Part shown: in pieces, positions 34,896 through 46,755 of the stretch
Layout of the letters: each line of letters opens with the position of its first letter
How positions within the stretch are numbered: the first letter of the stretch is position 1
Assembly: GCA_950106755.1 (NCBI GenBank)
Contig: OX467084.1
Coordinates: 5,518,001 to 5,582,000, forward strand
Direction: 5' to 3'
From: Climacium dendroides
Taxonomy: Eukaryota > Streptophyta > Bryopsida > Hypnales > Climaciaceae
Length of the DNA stretch: 64,000 nt
Made by a program: the position numbers and the translations under genes
The notes under the pieces: generated by a model
What the model saw: only the letters and a program-made list of their open reading frames with translations
Databases searched by the model: none
What the model was told of the DNA's origin: nothing

Positions 34896-36096
34896 ACAAT
34901 CATTTTAATAGGACTGGATTCAGTGGATTGGTTAATTTCAAAAAATAGGTCTGAAAAGGTCAAATTTTGAAAGATATTCTTACAAGTGAAAATTGGAATT
35001 ACCTTACTTTTTGAAAGGCAATACCTTATACAACCTCCACTCATAAAAACTTGATTTTGGGTACACCAATTATTAATACTTTAAAAATTCATAATTGTTT
35101 ACACAATGTCCAGAAAATGCGTTCTAAAGAATCTAAAATCCCCTAGCTATTAACTAGCAAAATGATTCATCAAAAACTTTAACAAATTCTATAGTTCAAT
35201 AACAGGAACCATTATATATAAGCCTGTTTGAACCAATCATTCTCGGTCCAATCAGTTAACCACTGTAACGCAGGCAATAATTTTGCTGACTCGATCATTT
35301 CAGACGAAGACGGAATGACGGATAAAGTCATATTGAAAGTAAAAAATGAAACTGAAATGAATTCAGAACGAAGTTTCACACTGAACTGCACATTAAATTT
35401 TGAAAATTATAAATTTCAAAGAAGACCTGGAAATTAATGGAATTGACTGAAACGTACGAGTCAGAAGAAATTCTAAACCAAATTATATAAAACTGAATAT
35501 AAAATTGAGTATGAGTTTGAAAACGTAATCGACAATGAAACTGGAAATAAATTCCACAGTGACCACAGTCGAAGGTACTATACATGTACAGTCATGTACA
35601 GTTAGCATACTCCCAAACGTTGTGACTGACTCATCTCCCGAATGGTTTGCCTGTTAGACTTCGATGCCTCAGCTCTCAAAGTCAACGGCCAGTCTACAAC
35701 TCCGCAGCTGAAGAGGCAAATTATAACTTAATTACAAAATCCATCATTCACCCTCACTTAATTGGTATACAGACGGGAAATCTTCACGCAGACTTCAGAA
35801 GTTCTCACAGCTAGCATGCAGGCGATGGTCCCATCCATGCATAAAAACAATCTCCTTTGAGAATATTTACGTTAAAAGCAGCCTATAGCGATTGAGTTTG
35901 TCCAAAAATGAAAAAATGAAAAAAATGGAAACACTACAGTAGCTACCCACCGGCACGGCCTTCAGAAGTTATCTGTTGTCACCCCAGCCTAAAGTTGACT
36001 TTTGCAACCACGTAAGTTTCCCCACAGTCCCACTCTCTGACAATCTAGGAGGTGGGGAGCGAGTCAAGCCTACGCATCCCTGCTAGAAACTGCAGG

Positions 36097-36103
36097 TATA
36101 AAA
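36097..36103 (+). promoter_or_regulatory. TATA box of STIG1-like copy B
   Basis: TATAAAA, about 170 bases before the ATG, in the same context as copy A (AACTGCAGGTATAAAAACGA). Transcription would start near 36125-36135, by the usual TATA spacing. Confidence 0.6.
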
Positions 36104-36273
36104 ACGAGTCCGAGTTCTCTCTTCAAACATCACCACCTGCATGATCCAAGTACAGTTGCAGTCAACTCTGAGTTCGATCGATCAGTCTCCTAGCTGTAGC
36201 TGCAGGCCTTCATCAATCGCACGAGCTTTGAATCGATCTTGAGTGTGAAGTTTGAGTTTGTGGTGGTAGCATC

Positions 36274-37715
36274 ATGGCTGGCCAGCGTTCGCAACTACTG
36301 CTGCTCTTGTTCGTAGGCACTGTCTTTCTCGCTGCCACCCTTGCAGGTACTACCATTGTGTATACTGTAAGTTTGGATCAGATCCAGTTTGTTTGTTCGG
36401 AAGCATTACACCACTGTTACGTACGCACCGCCTCCTCCGCGAATCATGATCATGAGTTTGTCACTTCTGCATGCATATGGATTTAGATTTCATTGTCGTA
36501 GCCTGCTAGTTACTAGTTACGATGCTCATGCTGACGATGGCACGCATTGTTGTGATCGATTGTCGAGCTAGTTCTGTTAGGAGAGTTTCCTAATGCTGAG
36601 ATTTGAGTATGCGACTATGCTATTGGTTTCCTGAGTGCACTTCAGTTTTGCTAGTGTTCATGTCGATTACTGAGTTGCAGACTTCGTGGAATCGCAATTC
36701 ACTCCAGGAGGGATAACACCGATTTCGTGACATTGGTGTTTTAAAAACATGAATTGGACGAATTCTATGCCGTTGATTCCTTGAGATTGTTCCGCATTAT
36801 TGATATGCAATTCATGTGTTAATTATCAGGACATTGCTTGTTGCAGGTGCAACGAGCCACGGGGGCGGATGCGAGGTTTCGTGCCAGTGCCATAGCCAGT
36901 GGGCCTGCTCATTCGGCCTAGCGAAGAAGAATTGCTGCTGGTCTGGAGGAAGGTGCAACAAGATCTCCTCTCTAGACTACCTCACTGACCCCAACAACTG
37001 CGGCAGCTGCGGCTACTCTTGCTCGGGAAATACCACTTGCTGCGGCGGCAAATGCCAATCTCCCTCCATCTTCCAGAGCGACCCCAAGAACTGCGGCAAG
37101 TGCGGCTTCAGTTGCTCCAGCTCCCAAACTTGTTGCCAGGGCATGTGCGTCAGCGCCTCCACCTTCCAATCGGACAACAAGAACTGCGGCGCCTGCGGCA
37201 AAGCCTGCCTCGGCAAGAACACGACGTGCTGCAACGGTCAATGCCGAAGCCCGCTCTCCTTCGTGTACGATCGACAGAATTGCGGCCAGTGCGGCCACCG
37301 CTGCTTCGACTTCGAGCTCTGCTGCGGCACCTGCGTCTTGAGTGACAACAAGAACTGCGGCAGGTGCAACAACAAGTGTGGGTATGGGAAAACGTGCTGC
37401 GGCCAGACGTGCGTCTCCACCGCCAGCTTCCAGACGGACACGTACAACTGTGGGAAATGCGGCATCAAGTGCGCCCACGGCAACACGTGTTGCGGTGGAG
37501 TGTGTGTGAATCCCAAGAGCTTCTTGACGGATTCCAAGAACTGCGGGAAATGCAACTTCCCGTGCGGAGGTGGGAAAACGTGCTGCGGGGGTGTGTGCAA
37601 AAGCGCATGGGATTACAAGTATGACCCCAAGAACTGTGGCCAGTGCGGCAAGGTTTGTGGCAAGTACAAGCCCAAGTGCGTGCACGGGGTATGCAAAAAC
37701 CGATGGGGCCACTAA
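36274..37715 (+). CDS. STIG1-like secreted cysteine-repeat protein, copy B (8 repeats)
   Basis: Exon 1 is 36274-36346 and exon 2 is 36847-37715 (phase-1 intron), giving 313 residues. It has the same design as copy A: a signal peptide (MAGQRSQ then LLLLLFVGTVFLAATLAG), a cysteine-rich head, and repeat units with NCGxCG, CC and a final C. Here there are eight units. Relative to copy A it lacks one 62-residue pair of units and the two residues HS in the signal peptide. Outside those differences I count only a handful of substitutions, for example CGHRC for CGNRC and CNFPC for CNSPC. The frame is intact, the promoter and TATA context are conserved, and a secreted apoplastic role is expected from the family. 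Confidence 0.88.
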
Positions 37716-38351
37716 GCTCCAACAAAAGCTGCAGTTTCAATGCAATGCAACAGGCTTGATGGGTGTGCATCATAATCAATAAGTTGCTACAGTTCCTGCT
37801 TGATACTGCATTACTTACGTCCAGTATAATTTTTAGTGTGTTTCAACCGAAGATCGATGCTTCCTTATCTTTGGAAGATCGAATCTTTCGAAGAGTACTT
37901 TACTCATGTACTCATTCCAAGTACTGTAGTTGTCCTGGTTTGAGAATAAATGCTTGGATTTTCCTTCTTCTGTCGTTTTGGGGGTCATCCTTGGTTGACC
38001 ATACTCCTGTAATCGGATCCTATTTTGATAAGTAAAAAGACCGTATAATTTAGCAAGCTTGACCTCATTCATCATGGCAGTTTATTCCTTTGATGTCATT
38101 CGTGCACGTCTTGTGATCGAATGTCCAATTGATGTGCTCAAAACCACAAGTAGTACAAGAATCTCGAAAGTGGTACTGTTTTGTTGTTGGAGGCTAGATA
38201 ATTGTAAGCCACGGACAACGTCTTCTACATTTGTCACTGGGATGGCTTTCAAAGTAGTTTAGGAGGCAATTAAATGTTCACTGTTGAATGCTTCCGACTT
38301 TGAAATGGATGGACCAATAGGAGATAAATTGTTGGGTTACGAATACTGGTA

Positions 38352-38390
38352 AACTTCCTCTCTCAATTTTCAAATGTGAGAGAGGAAGTT
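38352..38390. repeat. perfect 14-bp-arm hairpin in the STIG1-like B 3' flank
   Basis: Arm B equivalent of 11444-11482, with identical arms AACTTCCTCTCTCA and TGAGAGAGGAAGTT and an 11-base loop. Confidence 0.7.
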
Positions 38391-38445
38391 GGATGACCAC
38401 AGTTGGAAGTACGGCATTGTAATTCAGTATCAAATTTGAGGAAGA

Positions 38446-38884
38446 TGAGTACGTTACTACATGAGTTCATCCTTTTGTCTATCTCTGTCTTTTTTGTAAC
38501 ACTGGTTGTGAACCGCTAAGTACTTGCGCGCGAATCGCTAATCGAAACAAACCGAAACATGCTGTTTACTGATGATAACATTACCTCAGCATTTGTTACA
38601 TTCCCTTTTTTTCTGCTAGAAATTATCTTTTGGCAACAACAGTACGTGTATTTGGGACGATGGTTTCTGACTCTCTGCATCCAAGTCTAGTATGGGCAGT
38701 ACATTAGGAAGTGAAGTTGGCGATATTCTGGTAGATTCTCTACTCTTTCAGATCGAATCTATGTGTCAAATTGGTTGCCATCTAGGAAGGCATGTTTGAC
38801 CATATCAAAGTCCATGGTTGTGTTGGGTATCGTAGAATTTTTGTCTTAACAATCTTGTGAACAGAGATAATTAATCAGAGTTAA
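38446..38884. other. intergenic, no gene seen
   Basis: Lies between arm B and the TFIIIC pseudogene fragment. No recognisable coding or repeat content. Confidence 0.4.
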
Positions 38885-40065
38885 TTTCAGGTTTTGAAGG
38901 TTTCATACGAGAAAATACGGAAATATCGCCTTTCGCAAGTTCTTGATAAAGAAAACATGAGTTCGACCAGTGGAGCGTCTGAAAATGAAGTCAGTAGAGG
39001 TCATCGAGTCAAACCAAATATACATGCCGGAGTCGAGAAGAGAGCCATCACTGGTGGAAGTAGCTCATGTTAGGGCGTTCAGACGACATCGCCAATTAGA
39101 ACAGGCCTCTGCTGCTGAGGATGTGCCTAAAACTACGGGTGGGTACGTATTTTTCAAGTTCTTGTTGCTATCTTCAGTATCTTGGTTGGAATTATCCTTA
39201 ACCAAATTCAAGCAATATTCACAGCTGATTCTGTCATACTCGAAAACCTTTTTCTTATATCTGACCCTTTTCCAGCATTGTGCAGCTTTGTGGTGTTAGG
39301 TTCTTACTGTGGAAGTCTGCAATTAGGTCTGACCTAAGAAGTACTATTCATGGAGCACTGCCTGACCTTCATGGCTTATTTCAGGTCTTGTAGATATGAT
39401 GTTGAATTCAAGCAAGGAGGGAGAAGCCAATGCTCTCAGTCTCGTTGAAGACGAGGGTGAGGAGGATGAAGAGTCCTGAAGAGAAAGGGACTGAGGAAAA
39501 TCCTCTTAGTAATCTCAAAACCATCTCTAAATTGAAACCTCCTCGGTGTAAACGGTTTCCCTGGTCAGAAAATTTAGATAGGCACTACACTTCGTTAATT
39601 TCCTGATGGATATGCATGTGTGCATTACTCCTTCAACCTCTCAGCAAATTTGAAATTTCACTGACAATTCTTCGTTGTTGAATCATGAGAAGAGAAACAC
39701 TGAAAGGAGGGAATTGCTGGAATTGGATCTTCGTCATCCTTGTGCATTGAGAATTATTGTTCTTTTTCCTTTTGAGAGGTTGCATTGTCCCTTGTTTGAT
39801 TATGGCCGTTTCTTTCTCACCTATGTGTTTTCTCATTGATACAGAGTAGTTTTGATACGGTGCTATACGAGGCAACGTGCCATAGCCATACTGTCTGGGT
39901 GCCTGTAACCAACGCGTGGAGTGCGCTTCAATACCCAATCTTCCTGGAAACCCCACTTCTTGCAGACGTCGAGTCGCTCTACCTAAGTCTGACCCTGCTA
40001 TACGAAAAGCTCTCATGAACCTTCGTAATGTCTTGTCTGCTTGACATATGAAACAGCCAGTCTAT
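38885..40065 (+). pseudogene. TFIIIC B-block-binding subunit pseudogene fragment
   Basis: Three segments fit the plant TFIIIC large (B-block-binding, tau138-like) subunit, which recognises tRNA-gene promoters for RNA polymerase III. The first, after a TTTCAG acceptor at 38890, reads VLKVSYEKIRKYRLSQVLDK and is only tentatively assigned. The second ends in KRFPWSENLDR (about 39550-39580). The third starts after TACAG at 39845 (VVLIRCYTRQRAIA), shifts frame near 39897, and continues RVECASIPNLPGNPTSCRRR, then PAIRKALMNLRNVLSA. Lesions: TGA after DEGEEDEES (39477), a degraded donor after DR (GC instead of GT), the frameshift, and a TGA after LSA. The rest of this very large protein is absent, so it is a fragment. 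Confidence 0.65.
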
Positions 40066-41300
40066 ATATCATTAAATAGTACAGTCAGGGAAAAATATTG
40101 AGTCTGGCGTCTCTGAAGCAGCTACGCAACCTAACTCCAACAAAGATACTGCAGGTCTACAACCAACTAGAGTTATCGATTGCTAACCTTCAAGAAGAGT
40201 TTGCCTTGGGACTCGTTTCATTGATGATATATCTGTAGGCCTTGGGACTCGTGTCATCGGCTTCGAACGAGGTTATGCAATTACGGAACACTGGAACTAA
40301 GTGCTTCTAATTAGTTTGGCCCCATTCTTATTAATTCTCCAATATCCTCTTCTGACAACCCTATCACCCTTGCTCACCTTCACCTTAAGAAGGTTTAAGC
40401 TTCCTTTGAACAAATCTTGAAAAAAATTCTTACTTTCAGGCTCTTACCTAACCATCGAAAGTGAAAAACAAGCTCCAAAAATAGAACGCTTCACCCTTAA
40501 TGGCCCTTGGGGTTGCACTATACTATCTGTATTTAGCATTATAACTCTTCAATTGTGGTTTGATATATGAATTGTGATACATTGTTATTTACATACTATC
40601 ATAATCATTAATTTACTTTGTACTTAAAAGTATTTAGTCAATGTCTTTCTAGTCAAATATCACCAAATTCATAATATACAATATGGCCACAAAGGTGTAA
40701 GCTTACTTGGAATGATCAATGCTCGTCATGATAAAGATATGAATCAAAGTCCTCTTCAAAATAAAACAACTTCTTCATCAAAGCATAACATGAAAAAATG
40801 ACTTTTTTTTAAATGGTTAATCATTGGGCCTCCACACTAAGACCATATCCAAGAATTCTAGTATAAAGCGGCTATGCAATTCAAACCTATGAAGAGGTAT
40901 TTCTCTTGTGATTAGGGGACTTCTAAAAAAAATTCACCTAAGAAAAGAAACCAATTCTACTCACTTTTCTACATCTCACTCATTTGTTTTTAGTTACTTA
41001 CTAGTACGTGTTGCTTTTTGAAGGTCAAATATTGGGCCCCCCCACAAGGACTGTGCCATTCATACTAGTTGTAGACATGATTAGCCAAATCATGCTTACA
41101 TCCAACATGCTAATTAAAGGTTGAGGATTGATTGGAAGAGTCGCGACTCAAATGACACTTAACAGCTTCCAACAACTTACTAGGTTCACCACAACCCACT
41201 TACAACATCACTTGGTCACAAACTGCCTAACACTACACATGCCAAGTACGCACAGTGTTAGTCTATATTTCCAACTCAATTTGCCAAGTCCCAATCACCG
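40066..41300. other. intergenic, no gene recognised
   Basis: AT-rich, with no frame of interest. Its right part may belong to the LTR-like block that follows; I cannot place that border. Confidence 0.35.
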
Positions 41301-42647
41301 GGACTACTAACACATACTCCCATCGTGACACCGGATATGTCACTTAGTAACATGGGGCGGAACTTCCACCTTAATGTACAAGGACTCATGGTGGCACTAC
41401 TCACCATGGTCCTAACCGCCTTTGAGTGTCAATCCACTCCATACTAATCCTTTTTGCATTTGCTACTTATCCACTAAAGATAACCGACACTCACAACTCA
41501 GGACACATCCAAGAAAGCCTAGCAAAGAGCGGGACTCCACCCAACCAATGCCACAGGACATACACGTGTCCCATGGTGCCTTGAAGTGGTGGTAACACTA
41601 CAAGAGAAAGGGGTGTTTTAAGTAGTGTCCTAGACATCATGTATTTTAAATAACGTTTTTTAAGTAAGTTTTTAAGTAAACTTTTACTAAAAAGACTGTC
41701 CTTTTAGTAAAAGTTTACTTAAAAACTTACTTAAAAAACGTTACTTAAAAGACATGATGTCTAGGACACTACTTAAAACACCCCTTTCTCTTGTAGTGTA
41801 AAGTCACCACCACCAACCATGAATCACCAACCATGAGTCACCGGGACTTATCAAAGCTTCAAGAAGGAGAGAGGAGGGAGACCACCCCTTTTATAGTATT
41901 CTCTATAGTATTCGGCAGACCCCCCTGTCCTAAGTCAAAGGAAGTCCTGGGATAACCTTGGGTTGTAGAAGACCATCCACTTCCAACCCAAATCGTCAAG
42001 TTACGTCACTATTTGGACTCCCAAACTTCCAACCAACGTAACTTTGTACTCAGAGCTCCAAATTCAACATGCGAGCCCATTTCAGACATCTATGCAACGA
42101 GTAGATGCCTATAGATTGATCACTCATCTCATTTAGACAAGTTCTTGCAAAGTTATGGCCTTCCAAAGATTCAGATTCACCGGGGGAGGCGTCACGCCTT
42201 CACCATGGCTCTTCTTTTGACCATAACTTTTGATTCATGTCTTAGAACCTCGTAATGCTTGTCACTCTAGGTTCTTTGTGTTCACATCTTTTCAATGATA
42301 TGCCACATGCCATACTTTTTTATGGGATTCGTTGAAAACCCCTCACACCTAGCCCTCAAGTGTCCCGGCGCCATCGAAACTTAGTCAACTTTGAACGGCC
42401 ATAACCTTTAGCTCACAACTCCAAATTGCGCGTTCTTTGGGCCATTAGAAGCGTATTGTTAAGAGCTTTCCAAGCATGTATGGCACTTTCTCTCCCACTT
42501 CAAAACCAAGGCGTTATGGCGCCTTGTTTGATCAGGAGTCTCTCAATTCTTCCTATCTAGTCTATTGCAAGGCTTGGGAAGTCACCCCCAAGGTCCCCCT
42601 TGCACACTAAGGTTCATTGGGCACCCCAAGAAGATAGGGGCGTGACA
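41300..42647 (-). mobile_element. putative solo LTR (Ty3/gypsy-like)
   Basis: Read on the minus strand the block begins TGTCACGCCCCTATC at 42647, a start common to plant gypsy-type LTRs. It carries a TATA box (TATAAAAGGGG, core 41895-41889) about 750 bases in, has a GC content above its surroundings and holds no coding frame. I found neither the partner LTR nor internal genes, and the left end (placed near 41300) is uncertain. A CACTA-type MITE is inserted in it. Confidence 0.45.
41596..41798. mobile_element. CACTA-type MITE with 3-bp target duplication
   Basis: A 203-bp near-perfect palindrome starting CACTACAAGAGAAAGGGGTG and ending in its complement CACCCCTTTCTCTTGTAGTG. It is flanked by TAA on both sides (41593-41595 and 41799-41801). 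CACTA ends and a 3-bp duplication are the hallmark of the En/Spm superfamily. The arms differ at only a few positions, so it is young. Confidence 0.85.
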
Positions 42648-44130
42648 GAAAGAGAGGAGTTATTGGTAACAATGATCAATCAATAAGAGATGTAATCTTG
42701 TTTTAATATCCTCTAATGTAAAATCTCCATTCACCATACAACAAGAAGGGAGAGGTTCCAATCACCATACATGTGAACATTAAGCCTTTTCTTATAATAA
42801 CCTAGAAACCCATTTCATCTAAAATTCGGTACATTCAATTTGTGTTAAGCTAAAAATCAATTGCAAAAAGCTAAATGTTTATAGATACAATGCCTATACA
42901 CTAGCTTCCTACAAGTCAAAGTTCATTTTATTGATGAATGGAGAATCTAATGTGTTGTATTGTTAATGGAGCCTCTACTTCTCTTGACATGTGGAATTTG
43001 GAAATTGCATTTGCAAAGACTTTTGGGCAACTTGTTGTTGTCCTACTTCACTGGGAAGAAAGATTAAGGTACTATGATGGTGCAAGCAATGGGTGTGATT
43101 TCCAGAAGGGTAGTACTATCACAATTGGTGGTGGGAGAAGCCATGCTTTTCCCAATGTACATGAGTATGATGGCCATAATTGTGATGGACTCTTTTTTCA
43201 ATTGGCTCAACTACTTCAATAATTTGAATGAATCCTACCTTCTAGTAGATGTGGCTCTATTTTGTCATTCTTGGTGACCTTATTGTGCTTCCTCAAATAT
43301 AATTTATAAAACTCTATTTTTTTACTTTGTCATAGTCTTTGGTTTTAGTCAGTGACATCACACTTTCATTTGTATGTATATGCAAAGAATTTGGATGCAC
43401 TTGAGTTAGATCCAGGAATGATTCTTTATGTCAATATGATTGCTATTGATCATTCGATGCCATTGTATCATTTTTGATATGAAGCAAAGGGGCTTTTACA
43501 TTTTACACCACAAAAGCCACTATTAGATTGAGAAGTTCCGTATGTTAATAGGTCAAATTCATATCTTCATGTTAAATTAATGCTTCAGTTCTTTAATACA
43601 ATAGTATGTGTTAGTTTGATGCTAGTGTCATTGACATTAATTTTTATATTATATTGGCAACTTGTAAGCTAACATTAACTTGACAATAATTTAACATTGT
43701 CTTTTAATTGATCTAACTTTTTATTAGAGTAATCATTAGTAGTTCCTTTGTGAATCTACTTAAGAGGGAATCTTGTTAGAGAATTTGCAAGAGTTCATGG
43801 ATTTGGACATTGATTTAGAGACTTTTTTTGACGAGGTTTGAACAGCCTTAGCCAATTTGCCGACATTGCAAGACATTGCAAGACAATTGCATGCAGTAGT
43901 GTGTGATTTTCATCTTTTTCCACTTTCATGTTGACTCCTTATTTTTCCTGTTAGTGAACTGAATTTGTGGAGATCACGTCCTTACAATTTACATTGTTGC
44001 ACAGTGGTCGAATTACTTGAATCCTTCCAACATCAAGAGCTTGTTAGTCCTCACCATCTTGCTCGCCATGTCTGGAAATGGTTTGCTCCTTCCGCGAGCT
44101 TTGTTCACCCGCGATCTCATGTGAAAAATT
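42648..44130. other. intergenic, unassigned open frame
   Basis: A 94-codon plus-strand frame (42938-43222) has no recognisable domain. The composition is AT-rich and I see no splice pattern supporting a gene. Confidence 0.35.
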
Positions 44131-44326
44131 TGATAGAAAGTATGACACCACAACAAAAGCCACTAATATTATATTATTATATATATTAAAGGATTACAAT
44201 GTTCTTCTTTATATAGAAGAGGAGAGAGAAGAGGTCACATCAAAAAGGTACACCTTTTGATTATACCAAAGGACGTAGTGTGACTAGTGATCTAATTTAT
44301 TTAACACTAGTAAATTATATCTAACA
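44131..44326 (-). repeat. 3' LTR of the copia element
   Basis: 196 bp, TG...CA ends in the minus-strand sense (TGTTAGATATAATTT ... TTTCTATCA). Near identical to 49345-49540. Confidence 0.95.
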
Positions 44327-44410
44327 CCCCCTGATTTAAAACATGTGAATAAGTTTTCAATTCTATAATGGTAAATCTAATAGTATAATAAGACTCCCCC
44401 ATGTTTTAAA

Positions 44411-45154
44411 TCATGTCAGCTTGTAAACCCATAAGCTTAAGACAATGATAATGTTTGTCTTTAGAAAGACTCTTTGTGAGTAAATCAGCTCCCATATCAA
44501 TAGTAGGATCCATTGCATTGCTACTTCACCAACAGCAACTTGTTTACGAACAAAATGAATCTGAATAGAAATATGTTTACTACGATCATGAAAACGAGGA
44601 TTCTCTATTAACTGTATTGCACTTTGATTATCAGAAAATATAGGTGTAGGAGTAGGTTGTGAACACTTTAAAGTTGTGAGTAAACGACGAAGCCAGACTG
44701 CCTCTATTGATGCACGAGACAGTGCCATATATTCACTTTCTATTGAAGAAAGAGCTACAGATTGTTGTTTGCGACTGATCCAACTTACAACACATTGGCC
44801 TAACTAAAAACAATAACCAGTTGTGGAACGTCTTGTGTCTACATTTCCTGCCCAATCAGCATCGGAATAGCCTTTGAGAATAAAATCAGCTTGAAATCCA
44901 TGATAAGTTAAGCCTATGGTTGAAGTACCTTTTAGATAGCGTAAAATTTGCTTAGCAATACTCCAATGCTTTTTCCTAGGATTAGATAAAAATTGAACAA
45001 CTGAATTGGTAGAATAAAAAATATTAGGTCTTGTACTCACAAAAAGGTGCATAATAGAACCAACAAGAGTTTTATAAGGAATGTTTTTCATGTCAAGAAG
45101 TTCCTCATTAGTTTGAGGAGAATCAGCTTTGGTGAGCTTTTGACCTGGTTCCAT
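44411..45154 (-). pseudogene. copia RNase H region
   Basis: Two frames in succession. One contains GYSDADWAGNVDTRRSTTGY (the first RNase H block) and the other SDNQSAIQLIENPRFHDRSK. A stop near 44804 separates them. Confidence 0.8.
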
Positions 45155-45987
45155 AGGGGTTGTGGCAGGATTACAACTGTGTATGTAAGTAAGGATTGAA
45201 TATATCTTTCTTGAAATATTTTAAGACATCGATGATTTTGATTGTAAATAACTTGTAGACCTAATATGGTTGTATTTTCAACTGAACCTAAATCGGTCAT
45301 ATCAAATTCGGAACATAATTTTTGTTTGGTTCGTTGAAGTAATCCATGAAAATCATTGGTGATTAACAAGGTATCATCCACATAAATGGCAAGAATGATA
45401 AATTGATGGCCTTCACGACAAATATAGATATTTGTATCTGCTATACTTTTTATAAAACCAATGGAGATAAGAAAAGAGTCAAGTCTATTGTACCATGCTC
45501 GAGGTGATTGTTTTAAACCGTACAAAGATTTGTTTAATTTGCAAACAAGATTTTGAGGATTGGAAACAACTAATCCTTTAGGTAATGCCATATAGACAAC
45601 TTCTTGTAAATTACCATTTAAGAAGGTTGTACAAACGTCCATTTGATGGAGATATAATCCAAAATATGCTGTAAAAGCAAGAAGTACTCGCATGGATGAA
45701 GTTTTGAGTACAAGTGAAAACATCTCATTATAGTCAACGCTAGGTTGTTGGGAGTAACCTTGAGCAACAAGGTGTGCTTTTCTTTTCAATATTTCATTAT
45801 TAGGACCATATTTGGTTTTAAATATCCATTTACAACCAACAATATTACAATGATTTGGTAAATAGGTTAATTCCCAAGTATTATTTTTCATAAGGGAGTA
45901 AAATTTAGAATTAATGGCAGCTTGCCATTTATGGGAGTGAGGACTTTGTAAAGCTTCCTCATAACTTGTGGGGTCTAATTCAAGCAT
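45088..45987 (-). pseudogene. copia reverse transcriptase region
   Basis: A 299-codon open segment with KWIFKTKYGPNNEI, QMDVCTTFLNGNLQEVVYM, YGLKQSPRAWY and the catalytic YVDD box (AIYVDDTLLIT). It overlaps the next segment in another frame at its 3' end, so the polyprotein is frameshifted there. Confidence 0.9.
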
Positions 45988-46173
45988 CAGATTATTAGTA
46001 ATTGAAGTAGTAGTATTAAATAATTATCCATGGTTTTTGTTTAGTAGTAACTTTCTTCCTCTAATTGGATCTACCTTCGATTGTTTCAATAAGGCGGTCA
46101 GGTGACTTGCGGTTACGTTTAGGCCGAGATGGAATAGGAGATGAAGAATGAAAAGGGCTATCAGGAAGTGAAA

Positions 46174-46662
46174 TCAGGCTATCGATTGTGAAGAGTGATG
46201 TTGATCACTGGAATGAAAAGTACTTGAGGTAGGTGAGGGAATTTGTGGAGAATCTAAATTCAAAGGAGGTGTACTTGGAATATCAGGTGAATTGACCGCT
46301 TGAAGTAGAGGATGTGGTTGTAAAGGAACAATTTGTTGTTGTTGGGGTGGTAGCTTAGGTGGAATAGGATTGGGAATTGGAATTTGATTTGTAAAATTTG
46401 GAGTTAGTTTTAGTAATTGTGATAGTAGTAATAAGTCAACATGATGGTCATAGTGATTATCTTTAGATTGTATAAAGGTAAAATGGTCTTCTCGAAAAAT
46501 AACATTGCAAGAGATAATTATGGATCTATTAGATTGAAGTTGTAATCGATATCCTTTGATGCCTGTGGGATATCCTAAAAACCAACACGGAGGGCTTTTA
46601 GGACTTAAATTAGATTTCTTACGTTTTTCTATAGGAACATAAGTGTAAGCTGTGCACCCCAA
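46174..46662 (-). pseudogene. copia integrase C-terminal and linker region
   Basis: It begins with GCTAYTYVPIEKRKKSNLSP and PCWFLGYPTGIKGYRL, the usual copia block after the integrase core, then a Pro/Gln/Ser-rich linker. It is separated by stops from both neighbours. Confidence 0.75.
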
Positions 46663-46755
46663 AACACGAAGATGGGCTATATTAGGTCGACGCCTAGTCC
46701 ATAACTCATAAGGGGTAATATTATTAATGGCCTTTGTAGGAAGCCTGTTTTGGAT

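Larger units (their letters stand above)
32610..38445. repeat. arm B of the large inverted segmental duplication
   Basis: Reverse-complement match to 11389-18400 across the STIG1-like gene and both flanks. Similarity is highest from about 35500 to 38445. Outward, toward 32610, it falls to short matched blocks separated by indels, including simple AT repeats (32941-32994) and a GTCAATGA octamer repeated four times (33727-33758) that are absent from arm A. Confidence 0.85.

Noticed and set aside
40456..40460. GAAAG followed by TG, a possible 5-bp target duplication for the solo LTR (GAAAG also follows 42647)
   Set aside because: It would make the LTR about 2.2 kb and include AT-rich DNA unlike the rest. 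A chance match is too likely to accept.
42938..43222. 94-codon plus-strand frame starting MENLMCCIVNG
   Set aside because: No family resemblance, AT-rich setting and no neighbouring exons.
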